DNA of 28,527 bases from Priapulus caudatus (taxonomy: Eukaryota; Priapulida; Priapulimorpha; Priapulimorphida; Priapulidae), in the NCBI RefSeq assembly GCF_000485595.1, contig NW_014577091.1, forward strand, positions 327,835 through 356,361. The letters are read 5' to 3'. The notes beneath the pieces are model-generated. The model was not told the DNA's origin. It made no database searches and saw only the letters and a list, made by a program, of their open reading frames with translations. Position numbers and translations under genes: made by a program. The first letter of the stretch is position 1; each line of letters starts with the position of its first letter. Shown one piece after another: positions 1 to 8,692 of this stretch.

Positions 1-1167
1 GTCTTCTATTTTTCCTCCTCGTCCTCCTCAGCATGATGCCTTGGCAATCAAGTAGTTCGAGTTCTTCTACGAGAAACATGGCATGGAGTAGTGTTGCCTT
101 ATCCATAGTGGACACTGAACTGGTGGGCTGGCCAGGGTAGCACCCCAAATTAAAACGTATGAAAACGTATTGACATCGTGCTGAGAACAGGGCGAAAATT
201 TTCACGCACCCGACACGCTTGCGATACGACCATTAAGTTCGTACTATGCTCGAGTTACGTGGGTACTACGCCTTCCACGTCTCTAATACGCCCGCACTGC
301 GCTGTATTTCCGCCACGCGCGCACCACGATTATTTTGAACATGTTCAAAGTTTGGCCACGCTCATGCTGACTGCACCGCGCTCGATCACGATCGCAGTAC
401 GTCCATATACGTCCACACTGCGTTCTACACGTTTCCACCACGCTCTTAGAGCGTAGTACGAGCGTAGTGAGATCGGGGCCCTGGTGTGACTGGGGTATAA
501 ACTATTACCAGGTAATATGTAATCGAAATTTATATACTCAAACTTGGCCTGTTCAGAGCAGTTAGCTCTTATTTACTGGTGGCCAAGTACAGAACTTCGC
601 GAATACCTACATAGAGGCTACATGTATCTTCTGATGTACACGCTAGCGTGTTCTGCGCAGAGTACTGGCAAAATAAAGCGGCAGAGTGAAAGTTATGACT
701 TACAGCCGCTTACTTTGCTTGTTTATTGTGCCTACATGACGCGAGCCGAGTAGCCACATTACTGTTGATGCTGTCTCATATTTGTTTTATTTCGCCCACC
801 GTGTCTTTGGGCCCACTCTGCAACTGTTTACAACGACATGACCCACGTCAATACATAACTCAAGGCACATGTAAATAGCAGCACGACTCCATTTCCACGT
901 TCCATGTTGGACGATCGCAGACCTGGATATCCTTGTGCAATCAGTAGACGGACGCCAGTCGCGGTTTCATGGAAATTAGGCAATCACAAACAGCTGGTTC
1001 ATTGATGTGAAGATTAATCGGGAGTAAGCATAATGAAAAAAACAAAAGCCAACTAGCAAGGCTTCAGAAACACTGATGTAAATAATAATGTAAGTCCAAA
1101 ATTTATTTATTTACACGACAGCTTCTCACGCACTGAAGAAGCTAGCATTTAGCCATGCCAAGTGACC
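1..1167. other. Gene-free stretch with an ACG-rich patch
   Basis: No supported gene. Roughly 145-480 differs from its AT-rich surroundings: it is richer in GC and full of scattered ACG/CGT triplets (cacgc, tacg, gtacg), with short inverted motifs such as cacgctct and gagcgtag near 442-474. The open frames here (for example 178-456) have no recognisable domain and biased, repetitive content. It may be an old transposon fragment, but I see no clear ends or target-site duplication. The remainder shows nothing identifiable. Confidence 0.4.
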
Positions 1168-1234
1168 TAGATACAATAATGTCACCCAACGCAAGAGTAG
1201 CGATGTCTTGTGTTGGGTTACATTATTGTATCTA
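1168..1234. other. 67-nt near-perfect hairpin
   Basis: Two 29-nt arms (1168-1196 and 1206-1234) are reverse complements apart from one C/T mismatch and one G/T pair, which would be a wobble in RNA. The loop is 9 nt (gtagcgatg). The arms begin tagatacaataatgt and end acattattgtatcta. Outside the stem, gctagc at 1141-1146 and cctagct near 1243 could extend it loosely. The size fits a small hairpin RNA precursor or the centre of a tiny foldback transposon. The sequence alone cannot separate these, and no promoter is evident. Confidence 0.6.
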
Positions 1235-1280
1235 CAGGCAGCCTAGCTACCAGAACTATCATGTCCCGTTTAGGGAATAC

Positions 1281-1723
1281 TAGGGACAATGATTTTCCGT
1301 TTCAAAAAATTGCCTTTTCCGTTTGGGGAAATCATGAATTCCATTTCAAAATAAAGAAAAAATGAAAATTCCGTTTTGCCATAGAGATTGTACACACCAA
1401 AAATGCAAAATTCCGTTTACATATATTTGCATGAAAAAAAAGTTTTTGGTACAACCTGACAGTTGGGTTGGCACCGAAACACAGGGCTACCGCAAGTCGT
1501 AATTGTAAGTCATTTCACTCTGAAACTTGTCTGAATGTAAACCATATCATTACCAATGATATTGTCGATGGGTTTTTGCGTGATTTTATTGAAATTTCCA
1601 TGTTGTAATATGTTCAAATTACGTTTTCCGCGTTTTTCCGTTTGAAAACATCTTTTCCGTTTCCAATGGTCGTTTGCGTGTTTTCCGTCCGTTTTCCGCA
1701 ATCGCGGAAAATCACTGTCCCTA
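1281..1723 (-). mobile_element. Non-autonomous TIR transposon, copy 1 (6-bp TSD)
   Basis: A 443-bp element with terminal inverted repeats starting TAGGGACARTGATTTTCCG and ending with the complement CGGAAAATCACTGTCCCTA. It is flanked by a perfect 6-bp direct repeat GAATAC (1275-1280 and 1724-1729). The interior is rich in TTTCCG/CGGAAA subterminal motifs. A second copy in the opposite orientation lies at 21451-21871. There is no transposase. TIRs starting TAGGG recall hAT elements. The 6-bp duplication would fit hAT variants with shorter duplications, or another superfamily such as IS3EU or Dada; the superfamily is inferred. Confidence 0.85.
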
Positions 1724-1729
1724 GAATAC

Positions 1730-2800
1730 AACTGCCAGAAATTTTGACTGAAAGGTAATAAGAATTCAGCTGCAAGAAATTTTAAATAAAACCACTTAGG
1801 TTAATTAACCATTTAACCCTATACTTTTCAGTTTTACTCCACAGTATAATGTAGCAGTGATCATGTGATTATGAGAAAGGGGATTTATTCCCTACGTATT
1901 TAATAAACATGTTTAAATTTCACAAAGTTTAAAGTGTCTTTACTGGTGTTCACTTTTAAAATAAGAGCATTATAAATTTAGTGTTAAAATCATACAGTTT
2001 AGTGTTTGCAATTATATGGACCATGTTAATTTTGTGGTATATTCGATGAAATGTGTCTTTGTGATGGTATGACTGGAAACAAATGCTTCTTGGCCAAGCA
2101 AACAGCATTCAAGTAAAAATGTTGATTTACATGTAGACGAACTAGCCAAATGATTCAAGCAGAATGAAATGGCTGAAGCACATATACATGAAGGTTATAT
2201 GATCTTTTTTTATCAACCTTCACGTTAATTAGGGAGCGCAGCAGATCTGAATATTGAAGTTCCATCTATAACAAAAAGTTTAACTGAAAATGATATAGAT
2301 TTTTAAAATATTACATTATCTTGAGAAACCTTAGGGAACATCTGAGCTATGTGCTTATGTGGCTCGGAATTGTTGACGTTATTACCTGTGGCAATTCAAG
2401 CTTAAGGAAATCCACAAATCACGTTATTTATGAGTGCCATGTATAGTAGGACATTCACATACTTAAGGGAGAAAAACATATATAAATTTCAATAACTAAA
2501 AAGATTCAGCAAAAAAACATTATATTTGCTGCTTGCAAAATGCCACATTTAAAAAATTTACTATTGCAGTACACCTTTTAATAGAACACTTTTTATATTA
2601 CTTACCAGTATATGACTAATACAACAGAATACCTATATATTGCAAGCTCTTTCTCAGAATTTAACTCGTACTCGTTTTTAAATGATAAATCATATATAAT
2701 TTTACAATGAATTATGTAAATTTTACTAACCTTATACTTACCTTCCTTTACGTATCACATTTCTTCTTCAGAATAGATGTTGCTAAAAAGGGGGAGGGGG
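1730..2800. other. AT-rich gene-free stretch
   Basis: Very AT-rich sequence with no open frame of useful length, no recognised repeat and no RNA gene signature. I see nothing further to annotate here. Confidence 0.5.
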
Positions 2801-2809
2801 GATGACAAC

Positions 2810-3059
2810 AGGCATACTTGTGGGGGGAGGAAATTTCATGACTCAACTGTGTAATGATGAGCGACAGGTGCAGTTCTTCATCGACGTCCATAGACTAGTG
2901 TGGTAGGGGTGGGTCTGAGACAAGGCTTTCACGGATAAGTGACCAAAAAAATCACGTTAGAATTATTTGCAATTATTAGCTCAGCTTTTTTAAATTTTGC
3001 TCCAAAATCTAGGGGGGCAGCTGCCCCCCTTGCCCCACCCCCCAACAGGCTTGGGCCCT
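2810..3059. mobile_element. Short non-autonomous element with 9-bp flanking repeat
   Basis: A 250-bp segment bounded by the direct repeat GATGACAAC (2801-2809 and 3060-3068). The ends are weakly inverted: the left starts AGGCATACTTGTGGGGGG, and the right, read in reverse complement, starts AGGGCCCAAGCCTGTTGGGG. A strong internal palindrome, ggggggcagctgcccccc, lies at 3012-3029. The G-run next to a short end is typical of the other small elements in this window. Depending on where the ends are set, the duplication is 7 to 9 bp, so hAT-like (8 bp) or MULE-like (9 bp) assignment is open. Confidence 0.6.
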
Positions 3060-3183
3060 GATGACAACGTTAATATTGTAATCATTTTATCCGCAAGGTG
3101 ACATTTTCCTCAAGGCTGCAGTCATCCGGCTAGAGCAACTTACAGATAATAGCAATAGTCGCATCCATGGGTTTCCGCAATAA

Positions 3184-3213
3184 CCCCGGTTCAAATCCTG
3201 GTCACGGCACCAA
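3184..3213 (-). promoter_or_regulatory. Primer-binding site / tRNA-His-like 3' end
   Basis: The plus strand reads ccccggttcaaatcctgg followed by tcacggcacca, which is a tRNA T-arm, an acceptor strand and CCA. TCACGGCA-CCA is the 3' end of animal tRNA-His. The complementary minus strand (TGGTGCCGTGAC...) is a typical retroelement primer-binding site, three bases after the LTR-like CGTTACA. The match runs through the T-loop, longer than the usual 18 nt. A complete tRNA gene is not present, because no matching 5' acceptor GCCGTGA or good A box is found upstream. Confidence 0.6.
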
Positions 3214-3215
3214 AA

Positions 3216-3700
3216 TGTAACGACTGGCGCAACGTTACACAATGGAGAAGGTGGAGAGGACGGAGGCTGGTAGAAAGGACGGGCGTGATGTGAGACGGGC
3301 GGAAAAGGGAGAGATGAGAAGAGATGAGAGAGAAGATACCAAAAACAAAGTCTGGCGGTACGGGAACACGAAGGATCTTTATTCCAACTCCATTCAAATA
3401 GCAGCAAATGCAGAGCCGCTCACATAGGCTCAGGACGGATCGTGCGGTGCCTCGAATTCTCTGCCCCGGCATGGGTATGCGAGCCCTGTTATATCCTTGT
3501 GCACGTGTTTTCCGCCTCCTTTGTCTCGGCGACACGGAGGGTGGCAAACATGTCGCCAATTATACCAATAGGTGATTGGTCCCGTAAAAGCCTTTTTGCT
3601 ACAACTAATTCCGCTGTTATTACAACTTCTAGGTTGGTTATGCAGCCAGCCTTTGGCGACACCGCATCCGGTGTCGTGCCGCTGGCCAAGGTACTTTAGC
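3216..3700 (-). mobile_element. LTR-like retroelement end (minus strand)
   Basis: Read on the minus strand this has LTR order: a TATA-like GGATATAACAG (plus 3486-3496), an AATAAA polyadenylation signal about 110 nt downstream (complement at 3378-3383), a pyrimidine-rich U5-like tract, and a 3' end CGTTACA at 3216. The spacer TTT and a primer-binding site follow immediately. The outer (U3) boundary is not clear; about 3700 is a guess. No second LTR and no gag or pol frame is present, so this is a remnant of one end. Small overlapping open frames across 3087-3699 are not genes. Confidence 0.55.
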
Positions 3701-3719
3701 GCCTATTTCTACGTATAAC

Positions 3720-4462
3720 TACTCCTACAGCTGTGTTATAATTAGCTTACAATGGGGTAGAATTTCCGGCGCAACATTGCTCGCTACATATGCTCAAATT
3801 AATACTTATCTCCATGAAACCAACTTCAGTCCACGCAGCTAGAATCCTTTAGACTGGAGCCAGTCCAGGCTGGATGGAATGACAGTGAAATGTAAGATGG
3901 CTTACGTTCGAGTCCGATAGATTTCGCGCAATACTTTGTTGATCTTGTTGTAAATGGAGATTTTGTTTCACTACACGTACTTAACAGTTTATTGTAACAG
4001 TCTTATATGCTGCACTCACCAGAAGTGCCTGTAAACGAACAGCCCAATGCTGTAGTGTACATCATGATGGTTAAAGACACCAACTCTTCTGACTGCCTTA
4101 TACTCCATTTCGTTCCCACCGAGAATGTCCATTTAAATCCTTGAATCTTTGGTTCCAGCCACCAGCTTCTTGTAAGATCCACGAAAAATAGCCATGGACA
4201 CCTGCCCCCAAAAACATTATAGCACAGCTCTTCAAGTCCACAACAACCTGTTGCATTCAATTTGTTACGCCATACTGCTTCTTAACCTCCAAGCCACTTT
4301 TTGGTGCCGACGAGTAACTAACTCTTGAATTACAGTCACTGGCGGTACACTATACTCAAGCCTCATATATTCTGCAGCATATAATAAAAAGTGTCGTAGG
4401 AAAAGTCAACTCAAGCGATTCGTTAACGTGTTCTTGAAAGTTCTTCAGGGTGGATCCCATTC
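3720..4462. other. Gene-free stretch
   Basis: No supported gene. The open frame on the minus strand at 4003-4260 has no recognisable domain. I see no repeat or RNA signature. Confidence 0.4.
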
Positions 4463-4672
4463 ACTTGTTAATAATCCTTGCTGATGATACATCAATGTGC
4501 CATCCCATTCACTGCGCGTCTCAAGGATTTAACCACTGTTTATAAAATAACTTGTTATTAATCCTTGCTGATGATAAATCAATGTGCCATCGCATTCATT
4601 GCGCGTATCAAGGATTTAACCACTGTTTATAACATAACTTGTTATTAATACTTGCTGATGATGATACATCAT
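4463..4672 (+). repeat. 87-bp tandem repeat, about 2.4 copies
   Basis: The unit starts acttgttattaatccttgctg and runs through gcgcgtctcaaggatttaac. Successive starts are at 4463, 4550 and 4637, an exact 87-bp period. Copies differ by a few substitutions, for example cccattcactgcgcgtc against cgcattcattgcgcgta. The third copy breaks off after gatgatacatc, where gat/atc triplets are expanded. No function is evident. Confidence 0.9.
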
Positions 4673-5374
4673 CATGGAGACTGGAGATCCATGCCAAAAA
4701 TATAGAGCACTGCCAACATCTCCAAGAAATTAGTGGTCAATGCTGGAAAGATCGAAATTCTAAATCTAGTTTAGCCACTAAAGAGAGGAGGCAGATTAGA
4801 AGCTTCGAAAAGTTCTTTAATTACCCCAGTACAGAGGTCCGAATGTGCACTAGTGACGTCTAGGCATAGTCCATTTGTCTGTTAAATAGTTCGCTCGTGT
4901 CTTCCTAGTGTGCTTATCGACGAGTTTCAGTATGTATGAGAAATCCACAGAATTATTATAAATTTATATTTGCAAATTAATTGTCGCTGTAATCAAACAT
5001 GCTATGGTGTTACGGCGTGTTCAATCCCAATTTTCTATGCTATAACAGAATAAATTCCTAGTGTTTTTCAAGTTGGTGTAATCGGTAATATATCCGCTAT
5101 GAGGTGAGACTATATTTCGCTATATTTTTCCCAAATTATGCGTTTATGAGAAATTATTTCGAAATACTGGCTTTAAATAGTTACAAATGCCATACATCCT
5201 TCCATTACTCCATAGTTCGTTTTAAGACCACCCTGTTATTAATATACTGTATCAATATATTCGAAGCATGAACCATTCACAAGCCAGTAAATGGCTGTTT
5301 GCGTGATTTAGGTAGCTATCATGCAACAGATGCTGTTGAAATACAATGAGATCTCACTTGTGATCTATTTCTTC
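4673..5374. other. Gene-free stretch
   Basis: AT-rich sequence with only short open frames and no recognised domain, repeat or RNA gene. Confidence 0.4.
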
Positions 5375-6296
5375 ATAGTATCATGAGTTAATAATGACAA
5401 AGGAGTAAGACACCGATTTGGTACTGATTTCACTACATTTTTGTCATACGAGTTCGATGTGAATAAAAATACAAATGTATACAAACATGAGCTTCTTTTG
5501 TTCACTGGTCCTTATTCTATCTTCCGGTAGTATTACAAACCGCGTAGCTTCCTTCGTTTTGACATAAATCGTACTTTTGCACATGGTTTTCACGTTTTTG
5601 AGCGTCCTCTGGCTAGGCCAAGTGGTAAATTCGCACACACAGCAACTGGAATGAGGCGCGGCAGGGTTTTTAGGCGGTAGTCTAGCCGAGTGCAGAAAAT
5701 GCGCTTAGAAATTAAGTTACGTTGCACCCATGCTGGGTTTAAAAATTAAAACAATTTTACATTGAAACTATAGTTAGAATGCCTTGTTTTTATGGTTGAA
5801 TCCCGCAGTTTTTTTTATATACGCTGCGCTGGTAAAATATCTGAACTACTTCACCTGCGGAGGAATGATGTGTATGAATCTTAGCGAGTAAATTGACGCT
5901 CCAGCCGATTGTAGCTTTTCGCCCGTGTTTTGCATAGCAACCGTTAGCTCTAGTAACTAAAGCCTGCGTACAGTTGCCGCTGGCGCTGCTTGAGGCGATC
6001 CCTGCCGTGCCTCATTCTAGTTGCTGTGTGTGCAAATTTCCCGCTTGGCCTCGCACGAGGACGGTCAAGAACGTGAAAACCATGTCGTGCAAAAGTACGA
6101 TTTATGTCAAAACGAAGGAAGCTACGCGGTTTGTAATACTACCGGAAGATAGAATAAGGACCAGTGAACAAAAGAAGCTCATGTTTGTATACATTTGTAT
6201 TTTTATTCACATCAAACTCGTACGACAAAAATGTAGTGAAATCAGTACCAAATCGGTGTCTTACTCCTTTGTCATTATTAACTCCTGATAGTATCC
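5375..6296. repeat. Long inverted repeat (foldback), ~290-bp arms
   Basis: The left arm at 5375-5665 is the reverse complement of the right arm at 6000-6296, with a spacer of about 334 bp. Over the outer ~215 bp the arms differ by only a few substitutions and one 3-bp indel. The inner ~85 bp is noticeably more diverged (about ten differences). A transcript through it would form a long double-stranded hairpin. Each arm carries a short open frame (5444-5638 minus, 5974-6288 plus) sharing a similar peptide with KSTIYVKTKEATRFVILPED. I do not recognise it. Substitutions in the inner part are mostly amino-acid changing, so a coding role is doubtful. Confidence 0.85.
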
Positions 6297-8208
6297 ATAT
6301 TTCCCATGCACAGAATTTTGAATATTGTGGAAATCAATGTTTCTTCTTATTTTTTGCACTTGTTTGTTACAAAGTTCTAACCTGCGTCATCCAGTTGTAC
6401 AGATCATATCAGATGTGGTAATTCCTTGGTACCAATGTTGTGATACTTCCAAGTAACACAGAATGCTGCAAACAAGTGAACAACCAAGGGTTTCCACTTC
6501 TTTCACACTATCTTCTTGCTTCGATTTATAGATAAGTTTAAGGTTTACATAATTACTTTGGAATCAATCACGATTGCCTTTTAGTAATCCATTAAGCGGT
6601 TTGCAGAGCCACCAGATCCACGCATTTCAGTGGGCTGCGTATGAAACACAAGATATTGCAAGACTGTGTCTGCGGAAGAATCATGCAGATAATCAAACTC
6701 TGCTGTAGCATAACATGAAAACTCAGGTTATCACGATCTACTGATGACCCTACATTCATGTTACTTTACCGCGAAATTACCTTCCAGGTCGAGTGATGTC
6801 AATCGATAAACTATCGCTGACACTCTAAACTATTCTGTGGGGACCAACGCCATAAAATATGTATACAGACTAATCCCATTTTAGTCAGTACACTGCATTC
6901 CTCACAGCGTGTCCACACTGCTGCACATCTTTAGAGAATGGGATAACCCTCTCATATATGCAGTGCTAGCATTGATCGTGCGACCCTCTCAGAAGCTGGG
7001 CCACTAGTTTTCATATATAGTAAAGTTGCGCTCTTATTTACATTTCTTGCAATAATCACTCAGGCAAGCACACTTGCACTCACGCTCACACGTGTATATA
7101 TATATATGTTCACAAGCATAATCTGTACATGCCTTGGTTTCCAATCGTCTAGTCTTTTTGAGGTGGTCTCCATCGGCTATGCAGCCAATTTCTAGTACAT
7201 ATTACATAACTGTGCAACTGTGTAAGCAACTGTGCAATCTATAAAATGTCTCTGCCGAGTACTCCAGTACTCCAGTAGGGCATGACCAGCAGACACTGCT
7301 ATTCAAACACATAACTGCAGGCACGTCCAAATATTATCACCAAGTCTCTGAACTGTTTCTCTACGAAAACCATTATGCAACAGACAAAGCATTCAATATC
7401 ACATCTTAAAGTGAGAAACAAATACAAGATAATTTTATTACAACGGAACGCTGCTGACAAAGAACACCATTCTACGGAAACTTCAATACATGTTTCAAAA
7501 CTACGTTTTTGATGATCATCTCTGAGACGTACATTATTGACAAAAACAAAGCCTATAGGGCCTATACTACAATAGATATAATATGAGAATGACGATGTAA
7601 TTATCCACATCAGGGCCTTTACATATAAATCCTAGCTACAATATGGTCCATGGGTGCCGGGGCACACGTAGTGAATCATCAGAAATCAAAACTTCATGAC
7701 ATATAATACATGTGCGCTGTACTTCTAAAATCATCATCCGAACTCCTTCACACTCCAAGATTGTTTCACTTATCTGCTGGACTACACATCTCAAATGCAG
7801 TTGCATGAGTAGTTAACTCAAGTGAGATCGTAACACATTTACTGACATAAAATTCCCACAACACATGACACATAGTTACTTCAAAATGATTAATATCCGA
7901 GCACGTCTGTGCTTCAATAGTAGGCAAACCAAGCAAGGTTTACAGTTACACTCACACACGCACAACACTAAACACATACGCAATAACTCAAGTCTCTGTT
8001 ATAACCATTTAAAACTGCTGGACTCTCAGTGTACAACATGATGCAGTTACTATACTGATAATATTATAATAAAACATCTTGAAACAACTCTTCCCTTAAA
8101 TACACATAGACGCGCATAGCTATTCCTACTGTTGTCTCAGTGCACGAAAGATGTACATACGAGAATAGCAATCACAATAACTACATAGCTCAATCGGAAA
8201 TTCTCGAT
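6297..8208. other. Gene-free stretch downstream of the DBHS gene
   Basis: No supported gene. A short (TA)n run sits at 7095-7108 and a small tandem gtactcca duplication near 7257-7275. Open frames such as 7299-7610 (minus) have no domain. Part of this could be distal 3' UTR or transcribed flank of the gene at 8693-10678, but the nearest clear polyadenylation signal is upstream of it at 8229-8234. Confidence 0.4.
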
Positions 8209-8228
8209 AAACTTTCATTTTACAGACA

Positions 8229-8234
8229 TTTATT
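8229..8234 (-). terminator. Likely polyadenylation signal AATAAA of the DBHS gene
   Basis: The plus strand reads tttatt, so AATAAA lies on the gene strand about 460 nt after the stop codon, in an AT-rich setting. It is the first canonical hexamer I find downstream of the stop. It implies a 3' UTR of roughly 480 nt. Cleavage itself cannot be seen in sequence. Confidence 0.5.
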
Positions 8235-8692
8235 TGTTAATATTTGAGGGGCAAGTTGCCTATTTCATGCATTTAATAAACTAAAACGGTCATCAGTGAT
8301 AGTACTTGCTGTAACAAATGTACACAAACTTGCACAGGATAGCGTAGTCATGGTCAATCATAAGGTATATATTTACATTTACAATGAAGGCTTGGCAAAA
8401 TTTGTCCGGAAATTCCCTCGAATGCAATTCTTGTACATGAACACCTTACGTGCACAACTGCAAATTAACGGCAAACAGCAATTGTCCAACTCAGTTTGCA
8501 ATCTCATATTTATAGCAAACACAAATTATTATATTCATAACCTTTAGTTTTTTTTGTTAAAATTAAAATCAAAACCGCCCTGCTTCAATATGTTGAATAG
8601 CCTGCATTGTTTGTATGTTCCCAGAAAGAATGCAGCCATCATAATTCCACACAATACCGGTATGCGCTCGCTCACGTGCTCGATTACAGCTC

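Noticed and set aside
1510-1731. Similar peptides (DSDFP..RKTDGKH) in frames at 1510-1731 and 21338-21541
   Set aside because: The similarity comes from the shared transposon DNA; it spans the TIR and its CGGAAA repeats, so it is not a conserved protein.
3140-3213. A tRNA gene
   Set aside because: The T-arm, acceptor and CCA are present, but no 5' acceptor partner, D-arm or A box fits; encoded CCA and an adjacent LTR-like end favour a primer-binding site.
3087-3699. Overlapping frames of 61-122 aa on both strands
   Set aside because: They overlap each other across the LTR-like region, and none has a domain.
4463-4672. CRISPR-like array
   Set aside because: Whole 87-bp units repeat end to end without unique spacers; an ordinary tandem repeat in a eukaryotic genome.
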